Origin: Variovorax sp. YR216
GTDB lineage: Bacteria; Pseudomonadota; Gammaproteobacteria; Burkholderiales; Burkholderiaceae_C
Length of the DNA: 64,000 nt
Reading direction: 5' to 3'
NCBI RefSeq assembly: GCF_900107745.1
Contig: NZ_FNRO01000012.1
Coordinates: forward strand, 62,001 to 126,000
Part shown: in pieces, positions 54,225 to 62,778 of the stretch
Position numbering within the stretch: position 1 is the first letter of the stretch
Layout of the letters: each line of letters begins with the position of its first letter
Program-made: the position numbers and the translations under genes
Notes under the pieces: generated by a model
What the model saw: the letters and a program-made list of their open reading frames with translations, nothing else
What the model was told of the DNA's origin: nothing
Database searches by the model: none

Positions 54225-55232
54225 TCAGTCGTCCTTGTCCTTGTCCTTCGAGCGGCCGGTGAGGAAGTCGAGCGTGGCCTGCCAGGTCTGCGGCGAATTC
54301 AGGATGCCCAGGTGGCCGGTGTGCAGGAAGGGGTCGTAGGCGCCCTGCCCGGTGAGCACGATCTCGCGTGCACCGCGCAGGCGCGCGCTCTTGGAGAAAT
54401 CCGTCGGCTTGCCGAACGAATCGACCGCGGGCACCGGCGCGATCGAGCCGTCCTGCACCGGGAAGTAGACGAAGCTCGCGTCGCCGTTGCGGATGACCAG
54501 CACCTTCGTGGGACCGTCGTTTTCCCTGCCGCCGCTGCGTCCGTTGAGCAGTTGCAGGAAGGGCGTGTCGGGCGAGCCGAGCTCCTGGCACAGCTCGCTT
54601 TGCGGCGTAAAGCCGCCGGCCGCTGCCGCCTGCCAATAGTTGGCCGGGTCCGGCGAGCAGTTGATGATCCCGTGGTTGGGCCCGTCGATGGCGACGAAGC
54701 GGCGCACCATGTCCTGCGCCTCGTCCTGCCGCATCCATTCGCGCGCGAGCGTCACGCCGAGGCTGTGGCCGACGATGTCCACCTGCTTCGCGCCGGTGAA
54801 GTTCATCACCGCGCGGATGAAGCGGCGCAGGTCGGGCACATTGGCCGCGTTGGTGTGGGCGATGCTCGAGCGGCGCGTGGGGTCGGCGGCCAGGTCGCAC
54901 TGGTCGCCCTGGTAGCCGATGCCCCAGAGCTCGCTGGTCGAGTAGCCGTTGTCCGCGAGGAACTGCGCCAGCGCCTGCGCCCGGCCATAGGGATTGCAGG
55001 CGGTCGCGAACGGCGTGTCGTTGTTGCCGTGGATGAAGATCACCGGCGTTCGCGCCACCGGGCCGGCCGCGCCGAAGCCGATGAGCGGCTTGCCGAGCGA
55101 GGTGTCCTCGATCGCGGGAAAGCCTGGCGGCAGTGTGTTGCCGACGGTGCCGGCCGCCTGCGCGGTGGCAGCGGCACCGGCAGCGATGGCAAGGGTTGCG
55201 AGAGCGGCGGCATGGCGAATCCACGTTTTCAT
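54225..55232 (-). CDS. Exported alpha/beta-fold lipase
   Basis: 335 residues with signal peptide cut near TAQAAG. Oxyanion strand VIFIHGNNDTPF (H68-G69), nucleophile elbow G155-H-S157-L-G159 in VDIVGHSLGV, and the FLHTGHLGIL histidine near the end. Cysteine pairs (ATACNPYG, GDQCDL, INCSPD, SELCQE) suggest disulfides, as in secreted lipases and PHA-depolymerase-like enzymes. The C-terminus is a charged GRSKDKDKDD tail. Extracellular or periplasmic ester hydrolysis is likely. Confidence 0.87.
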   Translation of the reverse strand: MKTWIRHAAALATLAIAAGAAATAQAAGTVGNTLPPGFPAIEDTSLGKPLIGFGAAGPVARTPVIFIHGNNDTPFATACNPYGRAQALAQFLADNGYSTSELWGIGYQGDQCDLAADPTRRSSIAHTNAANVPDLRRFIRAVMNFTGAKQVDIVGHSLGVTLAREWMRQDEAQDMVRRFVAIDGPNHGIINCSPDPANYWQAAAAGGFTPQSELCQELGSPDTPFLQLLNGRSGGRENDGPTKVLVIRNGDASFVYFPVQDGSIAPVPAVDSFGKPTDFSKSARLRGAREIVLTGQGAYDPFLHTGHLGILNSPQTWQATLDFLTGRSKDKDKDD

Positions 55233-55368
55233 CAGCGGGCTCCTTCCTCAGCGCCGCGCATGATGCCGTTGAAGGATGACGCTGGCAAGACGGGCGCCGC
55301 AACATCATGGCGGCGGCAACTTCGTGAGCGCCGGCGTCAGCATCCGCGCCGCACAGCCCTGACGGCGG

Positions 55369-57465
55369 TCACGCCGCGAACGGGGCGACGTCGATCGGCT
55401 CGGGCGGCAGGCCCGCGACATGGCGCGCCCACATCGCCTCGCATGCGGCCTCGAAGTGGCGGGTGAAGCGGCGCGCATCGAAGACGCCGCTGGCTTCGCG
55501 CTGCTGCAGCAGCTTGCCGCGCACCGCCGCGAGTTGCTGGGACGAACCTGCGAGCTCGAGTGCGCGCGCCTCGTACGACGCGACATCGTGCGTCACGAGT
55601 TCGGGCAGCCCCATCGCGCCGAGCAGGCTCGAAGCCACGCGTGCCGCGAAGGTGTCTCCCTCGCGCGTGAGCACGGGCAGTCCGGCACGCAGCGCATCGC
55701 TGCAGGTGGTGTGGGCGTTGTAGTGGAAGGTGTCGAGGAACAGGTCCGCCAGCGCGTGGCGCGACAGATGTTCCGCGTGCGACGAGCGCTTCGCCCACAC
55801 GATGCGCGACGGATCGACGCCGAGCCGCCGCGCCTCGGCCGCGAGCGACGACGGCGCGCCGGCGTGGCCTTCCAGCAGCCAGAGCACGCTGCCGGGCACG
55901 GCCGACAGGAGGCGCATCCACACCTCGAAGACGTCGGGCGTGATCTTGTAGTTGTTGTTGAAACAGGCGAACACGAAGCCGTCCGCCGGCAGCCCGGCCT
56001 GCGCGCGCGTCGACGTGCAGGGCGCGACCTCGGCCAGCTCGTCGTTGCACTGGTAGGAGCCCGGCAGACGGACGACCTTCTCGCTGTAGAAGCGCTGCTC
56101 TTCGGGCCGGATGACGACCGCGTCGGCAAGGATGTAGTCGATGAAGTCCGCACCCATCGTTCCGGGATAGCCGAGATAGCTGACCTGCAGCGGTGCGGCG
56201 CGGTGGGCGAAGATGCCGGGGCGCGAGCCTTCGATGTAGCCGTTGAGGTCGATCGCGATGTCGATGCCGGCTTCGCGCGCCAGCGCCGCGATCTGTGCAT
56301 CGTCGCGGTTCGCCACCTCGTCGAAATGATCGAGCGACTGCATGACGCGCCGGCCCAGCGGATCCGAGATCGGCGGGCCGAACGAGAAACCGAAGCTCTC
56401 GAAGCGCGCGCGGTCGTGGCACTCGAAGAGACGCGCGATGAGCTGGGAAGTCGGATGCGGACCGAAGCCGGATGAAAAGTAGCCGATGCGCAGGCGGCGC
56501 GGCGCTGCGTCGGGAGGCGCGGGTGCCGGGCCGCGAGCCGGCACCGCATGGTCCTGCGCGTAGCGCTTTGCGCAAGCCAGCAGCACTTCCGGGTCCGCGC
56601 CGGTCGGCAGCAGGGCAAAGGGCTCGGCCGCTTGTTCGCCGGCCAGCACGCGACCGCAGGTCTCCTGCAGCAGCGATGGGTATCCGTCCCAGCGGCACGC
56701 GAGCATGCGGTCATGCAGCCAGTAGCCGCGCAGGTAGCCGGTGTCGGCGGGCAGCTGCGCGAGGCGCGACAAGGCTTCGCGCGCGGCGTCCTGGCGGCCG
56801 GTGCTTTCGAGTAGCGCCACGCGGTTCATCGATGCGTAGACATCCTGCGGTGCGAACTGAAGGGCGCGCTCGCAGCTCGCAATGGCATCGTCCAGCCGGC
56901 CGAGCTCGGCCAGCGCCATGGCACGCTCCGACCAGGCGCGGGCAAGCTGGGGCTGGAGCTTCAGCGCGCGCTCGAAGTGCACCACGGCCTGCTGCGGACG
57001 CTGCAATGCCAGCAGGCTGCTGCCGAGATTGAGCTGCAGTTCCGGCACCCGGTCGTTGATGCGTGCCGCGCGCTCGAACGCGGCGAGCGCGAGCGCATGC
57101 TCGCCCGTCGCGCTGTGGGCGACGCCGATTTCATGCAGCGCTTCGAAGAATTCGCCGGCCTCCCGGATCGCGCGCTCGAAACAGGCGATGGCTTCGCGCG
57201 CGCTTCCGCGCTGGAGGCGAACACGGCCCAGGTAGAAGTGCGCTTCGGCGGAGCAGTCGGGCAAGGCGACCGCGCTTGCAAGGTAGTGCTCGCAGCCTGC
57301 CAGGTCGCCCTGGTTGCCGTGGATGAAAGCCAGAAGCTCGAAGGCACGCGCGGGTGCGTCCGGCTTGTCGATGATGGCGCGCAGCATGGCCTCGGCCTGG
57401 GGCGCGCCGCCGGAGCGGAACAGCTGTTCGGCTTGAGCGAGAAGGGGATGAGGTGCGCTCGGCAT
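55369..57465 (-). CDS. TPR protein with SPINDLY/OGT-type glycosyltransferase domain
   Basis: 698 residues from MPSAPHPLLAQAEQLFRSGG; 25 extra upstream codons without a ribosome site are excluded. About 1-265 are tetratricopeptide repeats (HFYLGRVRLQRGSAREAIAC, LNLGSSLLALQRPQQAVVHF, WSERAMALAELGRLDDAIAS). About 320-690 form the GT41 domain: RIGYFSSGFGPHPTSQLI, IDIAIDLNGYIEGSRPGIFA, QVSYLGYPGTMGADFIDYIL, FACFNNNYKITPDVFEVWMR. The family transfers GlcNAc or fucose to Ser/Thr of proteins. In bacteria targets such as flagellin, adhesins or elongation factors are known for related enzymes; the target here is unknown. Confidence 0.93.
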   Translation of the reverse strand: MPSAPHPLLAQAEQLFRSGGAPQAEAMLRAIIDKPDAPARAFELLAFIHGNQGDLAGCEHYLASAVALPDCSAEAHFYLGRVRLQRGSAREAIACFERAIREAGEFFEALHEIGVAHSATGEHALALAAFERAARINDRVPELQLNLGSSLLALQRPQQAVVHFERALKLQPQLARAWSERAMALAELGRLDDAIASCERALQFAPQDVYASMNRVALLESTGRQDAAREALSRLAQLPADTGYLRGYWLHDRMLACRWDGYPSLLQETCGRVLAGEQAAEPFALLPTGADPEVLLACAKRYAQDHAVPARGPAPAPPDAAPRRLRIGYFSSGFGPHPTSQLIARLFECHDRARFESFGFSFGPPISDPLGRRVMQSLDHFDEVANRDDAQIAALAREAGIDIAIDLNGYIEGSRPGIFAHRAAPLQVSYLGYPGTMGADFIDYILADAVVIRPEEQRFYSEKVVRLPGSYQCNDELAEVAPCTSTRAQAGLPADGFVFACFNNNYKITPDVFEVWMRLLSAVPGSVLWLLEGHAGAPSSLAAEARRLGVDPSRIVWAKRSSHAEHLSRHALADLFLDTFHYNAHTTCSDALRAGLPVLTREGDTFAARVASSLLGAMGLPELVTHDVASYEARALELAGSSQQLAAVRGKLLQQREASGVFDARRFTRHFEAACEAMWARHVAGLPPEPIDVAPFAA

Positions 57466-57627
57466 GGCGCCGATTCTCACGCATGGAGAAATTTCGGCAG
57501 GGCGGCGCTCACCTGAACGAATCCCTTTACTTAACTTCACTTGCTATGAAATTCGTAGCATCAAAGGACCGAGAGCAAAGGGTTTCCGGCTGAAAGGCAA
57601 GTCCAGCCCTCCTGGACCCAGATTTCC

Positions 57628-57646
57628 GCAAATGACATTCATTCGC
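57628..57646 (+). promoter_or_regulatory. Fur-box-like site before the PepSY/ApbE operon
   Basis: GCAAATGACATTCATTCGC agrees with the 19-base Fur consensus GATAATGATAATCATTATC at 13 positions, and CAAATG...CATTTG (57629-57651) forms an outer inverted repeat. It ends 27 bases before the PepSY gene start. Iron-repressed expression is expected. Confidence 0.6.
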
Positions 57647-57673
57647 ATTTGATGTCTAGAATGGCGGGCTCCA

Positions 57674-58315
57674 ATGACCTCTGCTCCCAACGCCCGCCGC
57701 CGCGCCTACTGGCTGAAAACCTTGCACGAATGGCACTGGATCAGCTCCGCGGTTTGCCTCGTGGGGATGGTGCTGTTTGCCGTCACCGGCTTCACGCTCA
57801 ACCATGCGGCGAGCATCGAAGCCAAGCCCCAGGTCACGAATCGCATCGCGAAGATCGATGCACACCTGCGCGAGCAGCTCGTGCAGGCGGTGCCCGAAGC
57901 CAGGTCGAACAAGGGCAAGGCCGAGTTGCCCGAGGCGCTCCAGGCGTGGGTCCGGCACGAATGGTCGGTCCAGACCGCAGGCCGCGAGGCCGAGTGGTCC
58001 GATGACGAGATCTATCTTTCGCTGCCGCGTCCGGGCGGCGACGCGTGGCTGCGGCTCAACCTCGACGACGGCGAGATCGAGTACGAGCGCACCGACCGCG
58101 GTTGGCTCTCCTACTTCAACGATCTGCACAAGGGCCGCAACACCGGCGCGGCCTGGAGCTGGTTCATCGACATCTTCGCCGTGGCGGCGCTGGTGTTCTC
58201 GATCACCGGCCTGTTCATTCTCAAGATGCACGCGGGCAACAGGCCCCTCACCTGGCCGGTGGCCGGGATGGGGCTCGTGATTCCGGTGCTGCTCGCCTTG
58301 TTGTTCATCCATTGA
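57674..58315 (+). CDS. PepSY-associated transmembrane protein
   Basis: 213 residues. TM1 at about 23-45, a periplasmic PepSY-like domain about 46-155, and TM2/TM3 about 165-212. Histidines flank the helices: H18 and H21 (LKTLHEWHW), H44 (FTLNHA) and H152 (NDLHKGR). In the PepSY ferrisiderophore reductase FoxB similar histidines bind heme, so a heme-bearing electron conduit is inferred. It leads the Fur-box operon with DUF2271, DUF4198, ApbE and a flavodoxin reductase. Confidence 0.87.
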   Translation: MTSAPNARRRAYWLKTLHEWHWISSAVCLVGMVLFAVTGFTLNHAASIEAKPQVTNRIAKIDAHLREQLVQAVPEARSNKGKAELPEALQAWVRHEWSVQTAGREAEWSDDEIYLSLPRPGGDAWLRLNLDDGEIEYERTDRGWLSYFNDLHKGRNTGAAWSWFIDIFAVAALVFSITGLFILKMHAGNRPLTWPVAGMGLVIPVLLALLFIH

Positions 58316-58335
58316 TTCTTCGGAAAGAGGTTTTC

Positions 58336-58857
58336 GTGCAAGTTCGCTACTCCCTCGCTCTCGTTGCGCTCCTGGGCGCGCCGGCCTTCGCCGGAGGGCT
58401 CTCCGTCAACATCGAAGTGCCGCGCCTCAATGTCGCGGAGTACCACCGCCCTTACGTCGCCGCGTGGATCGAGCGGCCGGACCAGTCGGTCGCGACGACG
58501 CTGGCGGTTTGGTACGACGTCAAGAACAAGGGCAATGCCGAGGGCGAAGGCACAAAATGGCTCAAGGACCTGCGCCAGTGGTGGCGCCGCACGGGGCGTG
58601 AACTGCAGATGCCGGTCGACGGGGTGAGCAGTGCGACGCGGCCCGCGGGCAAGCACCAGCTCGCCTTCACCGAAGGCTCAGCCCAGATGCCCAAGCTGGC
58701 GCCGGGCGCCTACAAGCTTCATGTCGAAGCAGCGCGCGAAGTCGGCGGGCGCGAGATCGTGGGCATCCCCTTCCAGTGGCCGCCGGCCAAGGCGGACACG
58801 GCGACCGTCGCCGGGACCAGCGAGCTCGGCGAGATCAAGCTCGACCTCGCCCCCTGA
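58336..58857 (+). CDS. DUF2271 protein with predicted flavinylation site
   Basis: 173 residues from a GTG with AAAGAGG upstream. Signal peptide VQVRYSLALVALLGAPAFAG. The DUF2271 core has VEVPRLNVAEYHRPYVAAWI-like strands (PRLNVAEYHRPYVAAWIE), KWLKDLRQWWRRTGREL and the motif D95-G-V-S-S-A-T101-R. [ST][GS]A[ST] is the ApbE target sequence, so FMN is predicted on T101. The operon includes the ApbE gene. The protein would be a periplasmic flavin electron carrier. Confidence 0.87.
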   Translation: MQVRYSLALVALLGAPAFAGGLSVNIEVPRLNVAEYHRPYVAAWIERPDQSVATTLAVWYDVKNKGNAEGEGTKWLKDLRQWWRRTGRELQMPVDGVSSATRPAGKHQLAFTEGSAQMPKLAPGAYKLHVEAAREVGGREIVGIPFQWPPAKADTATVAGTSELGEIKLDLAP

Positions 58858-58886
58858 ACCCCTTCCATCCTCGACTTCGGGAATTC

Positions 58887-59690
58887 ATGATGAAGATTGC
58901 CACCCGCATTGCCTCGATCGCCTTCGCTCTTTCCGCCAGCGCCGCGGTCCACGCACACAACGTCTGGCTGCTCCCGTCGAGCACGGTGCTGTCGAAGGGC
59001 GACTGGATCACGGTCGATGCCGCGGTCTCGAACGACCTCTTCTTCTTCAACCACCGCCCGATGGGGCTCGACAACCTCGTCGTCACTGCGCCGGACGGCA
59101 GCACGATCAAGCCCGAGAACATCCACGAGGGCAAGCTGCGCAGCGTGTTCGACCTGAACCTCGTGCAGCCGGGCACCTACCGGGTCGCGGTGCTGAACGG
59201 CGGCGTCTTCGCGCGCTGGAAGGACAAGGCCACCGGCCAGGTCAAGCGCGCGCGCGGCACGCCGGAGAACATCACGAGCCAGATCCCCGCCGATGCGCAG
59301 GAGGTCGAAGTCACGCAGTCCGCCGGGCGCATCGAGACCTTCGTCACGGTCGGCAAGCCGAGCGCGCTGAAGCCGAGCGGCAAGGGGCTGGAGCTCATCG
59401 CCGCCAACCCCACCGACCTGGTGAAGGGCGAGAAGGCCGGCTTCGCGCTGCAGATCGACGGACAGCCGGCGAAGAACTTCGACGTGACGATCACGCAGGG
59501 CAATACGCGCTATCGCGACAAGATCAACGAGACCACGGTCCGCACCGACGCCAATGGCCAGTTCTCGGTCACCTGGCCCGAGGCCGGCATGTACTGGCTC
59601 GAGGCCACCGGCAAGGACACGAAGACCTCCGTGCCGGCCGCCAAGGAACGGCGCCTGAGCTACGCCGCGACTCTGGAAGTGATGCCCTGA
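58887..59690 (+). CDS. DUF4198 domain periplasmic protein
   Basis: 267 residues. Signal peptide cut after VHA leaves histidine 24 as first residue (HNVWLLPSSTVLSKGDW). DUF4198 consists of two beta domains; FFFNHRPMGLDNLVV and LTSQ-type spacing follow, and ARGTPENITSQIPADAQEVE lies in the middle. Relatives bind nickel or cobalt beside transporters, or occur next to TonB receptors. With a Fur box ahead, iron is also possible. An alternative ATG directly follows the first. Confidence 0.87.
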   Translation: MMKIATRIASIAFALSASAAVHAHNVWLLPSSTVLSKGDWITVDAAVSNDLFFFNHRPMGLDNLVVTAPDGSTIKPENIHEGKLRSVFDLNLVQPGTYRVAVLNGGVFARWKDKATGQVKRARGTPENITSQIPADAQEVEVTQSAGRIETFVTVGKPSALKPSGKGLELIAANPTDLVKGEKAGFALQIDGQPAKNFDVTITQGNTRYRDKINETTVRTDANGQFSVTWPEAGMYWLEATGKDTKTSVPAAKERRLSYAATLEVMP

Positions 59691-59815
59691 CGTCCCCGGC
59701 GAACCCGACATCGCCGCGCGTTTCCTTCGCGACCTGGCGACCCGGCGGCTATGCGAACAGCGCCGCTCCCCGGCTTGCGGACCCCGCGAGCCTGCAAAGC
59801 CTGGGTGGCCGAACG

Positions 59816-60727
59816 ATGGGGACCACCTGGAGCGTCCGTCTGGACAATCCCTCGATGGTGCCGCTCGAGGCGATCCGGGCGGCCATCGAGGGCGCGCTGG
59901 ATCGGGTCATCGCGCAGATGAGCACCTGGGAGCCCGGCTCGCGCATCGCTCAATTCAACGAGGCGCCTGCGGGCAGCCGCCATGTGCTCGAACCGGAATT
60001 CGCCGAGGTGCTCGATGGCGCGCTGCACTGGGCGGCCGCCAGCGGTGGGGCGATCGATCCGACGATCGGGTCGCTGGTGTCGCTCTGGGGATTCGGTTCG
60101 CACGCCAGCCCGGTCACACACCTGCCCTCGCCGTCCGAACTCGCTGCCGCGCGCGCTCGCGTTGGCTGGCAGCAGCTGCAGTTCGACGGCGCGGCACGCA
60201 CGATCACGCAGCCCGGTGGCGTGCGACTGGATCTGTCCGGTATCGCGAAGGGCTTTTCGGTGGACCGCGTGGCAGATTCGCTGCAAGCGCTCGGCCTTCG
60301 AAACTTTCTCGTGGAAGTCGGGGGCGAAGTGCGCTGCGCAGGCCGGCGTCCGTTCGGCGCGCCCTGGCGCGTGCTGGTGGAGGCCGGTCCCCAATCGGTT
60401 CCGGTTGCGCTCACCGACATGGCCGTCGCGACCTCCGGCAATCGCTGGCACGCGCGCGAGCTGGATGGACAGCGGTGGTCGCACACGATCGATCCGCGCA
60501 CCGGAGAGCCGGTGAGGCACCCGCTCGTTTCCGTCACCGTGCTTCATCCGCAGTGCATGCATGCGGACGCGCTGGCCACGGTGCTCACCGTGCTCGGTCC
60601 GGAGGACGGCTTCGCGTTTGCGCAGCGGCACAAGCTTGCCGCGCTGTTCGTCAAGGAAGACGGGGGCAGGCACCTGGCGTGTGCCACCGACGACTGGGCG
60701 GCACGCGCGCAAGTCCACGCCTCATGA
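59816..60727 (+). CDS. apbE: FAD:protein FMN transferase (ApbE)
   Basis: 303 residues from the first in-frame ATG (MGTTWSVRLDN). Homologues normally have the preceding LGGRTMGTTW as part of the fold; the open frame continues upstream to a CTG at 59687 that overlaps the DUF4198 stop, so the true protein may be longer. ASGGAIDPTIGSLVSLWGFG, DLSGIAKGFSVDRVADSL, FLVEVGGEVRCAG, and HTIDPRTGEPVRHPL are the ApbE signatures. It uses FAD to attach FMN to the DUF2271 partner. No lipoprotein signal is seen. Confidence 0.9.
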   Translation: MGTTWSVRLDNPSMVPLEAIRAAIEGALDRVIAQMSTWEPGSRIAQFNEAPAGSRHVLEPEFAEVLDGALHWAAASGGAIDPTIGSLVSLWGFGSHASPVTHLPSPSELAAARARVGWQQLQFDGAARTITQPGGVRLDLSGIAKGFSVDRVADSLQALGLRNFLVEVGGEVRCAGRRPFGAPWRVLVEAGPQSVPVALTDMAVATSGNRWHARELDGQRWSHTIDPRTGEPVRHPLVSVTVLHPQCMHADALATVLTVLGPEDGFAFAQRHKLAALFVKEDGGRHLACATDDWAARAQVHAS

Positions 60728-62091
60728 ACGATCCCGCATGGCGCGCCATCGGGGCGGGCATGACCGTGCTCGCCTATGCGGCGCTCTGCGCGAGCGTGTA
60801 CTGGCGGCAGCGCCGGCTTCGCGCCGACAACGCCCGCGCAGCTGCTGCGCTGGCCGGCGGCGATACGGGCCAGCAGGCCCTGGTGCTTTTCGCCAGCCAG
60901 ACCGGGAACGCCGAAACCCTGGCGTGGAAGACGGCGCGCTGGCTTCATGAGCGCGGCACACCTTCGCGGTTGATGCCGCTCAACGATGCCGATGCGGAAA
61001 CCCTGCGCAGGGCGGGCAGCGCCTATTTCATCGCGAGCACTTACGGCGAGGGCGACGCGCCGGATGGCGCGAGCGTCTTCGCCGAGCGCGTGATGGGCGG
61101 CGCGGTGGCTGATCTGTCGTCGCTCCGGTATGCGGTGCTCGCCCTGGGTGACCGGCAGTACGCCAACTTCTGCGCCTTCGGCCGTGCACTCGATGAATGG
61201 CTGCACGCCAAAGGCGCCAGGCGCCAGTCCGAACGCATCGAGGTGGACAACGGCGATGCGGTTCAACTCGCTGCGTGGCAGGCGCATTGCAGCGGCAGCA
61301 ACGCCGAGGCCGTGGCGGAAGCCCCTGTCTCGGCACCACAGCCATGGCGCCTCGTGCGGCGAACGCTGCTCAACGAAGGCAGCGCGGGCGGGCCGATCTT
61401 CGAGCTGGCGTTCACGCCCGCGGACGGAAGCGCTGCGCATTGGGAGTCCGGCGACACCGCGCAGATCACGCTCGACAGCGATCCGGGTCGCCCGCGCGAA
61501 TACTCGATCGCCTCGATCGCGGCCGACGGAGAAATGCAGTTCCTCGTTCGACAGGAACGGCACCCCGACGGCACGCTGGGCGCCGCCTCCGGCCTGTTGA
61601 CCTCCACCCTCCCCATCGGCGACACGGCGACTTTCCGCATCCGCCCGCATCGCGGCTTCCGGCTTGGCGGCAATGCCGATCGCCCGCTGATCCTCATCGG
61701 CAATGGCACCGGACTGGCAGGACTTCGCAGCCACCTGCGCGCCAGGGCGGCAAGGGGTCGGCGCGAGAACTGGCTCGTCTTCGGCGAACGCAACGCGCGA
61801 TGCGACTTCCTGTGCCGGGACGAGATCGCATCGTGGCAGCAGGGCGGCGTTCTCGGTCGCGTCGACATGGTCTTCTCGCGGGACCAGGAAGAGGCGCTCT
61901 ACGTGCAGCACCGCCTGCTGCAGGCCCATGAACAGGTGTCGCAGTGGATCGCAAGCGGCGCGGCGATCTATGTCTGCGGCAGCCTGAACGGCATGGCGTC
62001 GGGCGTCGATGCGGCGCTCAGGCAGATCCTCGGCACAGCGGTGATGGGTGAACTGTCGGCGGCCGATCGCTATCGCCGCGACGTCTACTGA
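60724..62091 (+). CDS. Membrane-anchored flavodoxin/FAD reductase (CysJ-like)
   Basis: 455 residues from MNDPAWRAIGAGMTV, coupled to apbE by ATGA. One N-terminal membrane helix (about 8-26), then a flavodoxin domain (VLFASQTGNAETLAW, ASTYGEGDAPDGAS, LALGDRQYANFCAFG) and a ferredoxin-reductase domain (RPREYSIASIAADGE, GNGTGLAGLRSHL, YVCGSLNGMASGVD). The layout is that of sulfite-reductase flavoproteins, but shorter. It would pass NADPH electrons to the PepSY membrane protein and out to the flavinylated carrier. Confidence 0.88.
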   Translation: MNDPAWRAIGAGMTVLAYAALCASVYWRQRRLRADNARAAAALAGGDTGQQALVLFASQTGNAETLAWKTARWLHERGTPSRLMPLNDADAETLRRAGSAYFIASTYGEGDAPDGASVFAERVMGGAVADLSSLRYAVLALGDRQYANFCAFGRALDEWLHAKGARRQSERIEVDNGDAVQLAAWQAHCSGSNAEAVAEAPVSAPQPWRLVRRTLLNEGSAGGPIFELAFTPADGSAAHWESGDTAQITLDSDPGRPREYSIASIAADGEMQFLVRQERHPDGTLGAASGLLTSTLPIGDTATFRIRPHRGFRLGGNADRPLILIGNGTGLAGLRSHLRARAARGRRENWLVFGERNARCDFLCRDEIASWQQGGVLGRVDMVFSRDQEEALYVQHRLLQAHEQVSQWIASGAAIYVCGSLNGMASGVDAALRQILGTAVMGELSAADRYRRDVY

Positions 62092-62103
62092 CCGAATCCT
62101 CGC

Positions 62104-62254
62104 TCTGGAGTCCGCATTTGAGGTCCGCGTGCGCCGCCACCTCAATGCCCTGACGGGAGCGGTCCCGCTTCTGAAGCCTGAACTCCCGAAGAACCATCGT
62201 GCATTGACCCATGTTGTCGAGCCTCAGGTGCAGCCCGTCGTGCTGCAATCGTGA
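62104..62254 (-). pseudogene. Decayed fragment of an AraC-type regulator
   Basis: The minus-strand reading QHDGLHLRLDNMGQCTMVLR plus EFRLQKRDRSRQGIEVAA matches residues 122-159 of the intact AraC regulator downstream (63373-63486) at 27 of 38 positions. No start, no flanking AraC sequence and no helix-turn-helix remain; downstream it runs into the reductase gene end. A leftover of a duplicated regulator. Confidence 0.65.
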
Positions 62255-62362
62255 AGGCACCGTTCATTCACTCAATGTTGCCTTCAGTTTCGCACCATTG
62301 ATGGGTTCGCAATGCACCCGGCCTAGAGTGATTTCGCAGGATCAATCAACCAGGAGACTCAA

Positions 62363-62572
62363 ATGGCCAACCCAATCTCTGACGGCGCCTACGAACTCCG
62401 CTTCGACGCCCTCTTTTCTAACCGCCGCTCATACAGCTTTCCATGCGATGGCCTGGGCCATGTCGACATCGACTCCCTCACGGAGCGCGCACGTCTCAAT
62501 TATTTCTATGCGCGTGCCATGATCGGCATGGAAGTCGCATGGCCCGACGTGCGTCCACACATGTCTCATTGA
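62363..62572 (+). CDS. Small hypothetical protein (69 residues)
   Basis: CCAGGAGA is 6-7 bases before the ATG. The protein starts MANPISDGAYELRFDALFSN, continues RRSYSFPCDGLGHVDIDSLT and ERARLNYFYARAMIGMEVAW. No signal or membrane segment. It looks like the short (about 70 residue) conserved hypothetical proteins common in Burkholderiales with the pattern SFPCD...VD...LSERAR..Y.YAR. A -10-like TAGAGT is at 62324-62329. It lies between the AraC fragment and the intact AraC gene, so regulation by that protein is possible. Confidence 0.7.
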   Translation: MANPISDGAYELRFDALFSNRRSYSFPCDGLGHVDIDSLTERARLNYFYARAMIGMEVAWPDVRPHMSH

Positions 62573-62778
62573 GGTTTTGCCCGAGCAATCGCTTTAGGCA
62601 GGATCGAGGTTAGGGCCGAATCGGGGGCAGGCGCTTCACATCACCCGATCAATCTCTTCAAAGGCACAGGATTGTTGGAATCGGGCTCTACCGTGAACGC
62701 GTATGCAACGTGGCCCAGTTCAGGAAAGCTGCATCCGGATTGCTGTGCGGACGTTGCAATGTCTGGGAGCATCGCTCT

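Noticed and set aside
58631..59686. Longer upstream reading of apbE into the DUF2271 and DUF4198 genes
   Set aside because: These codons are an alternate frame of two well-defined proteins.
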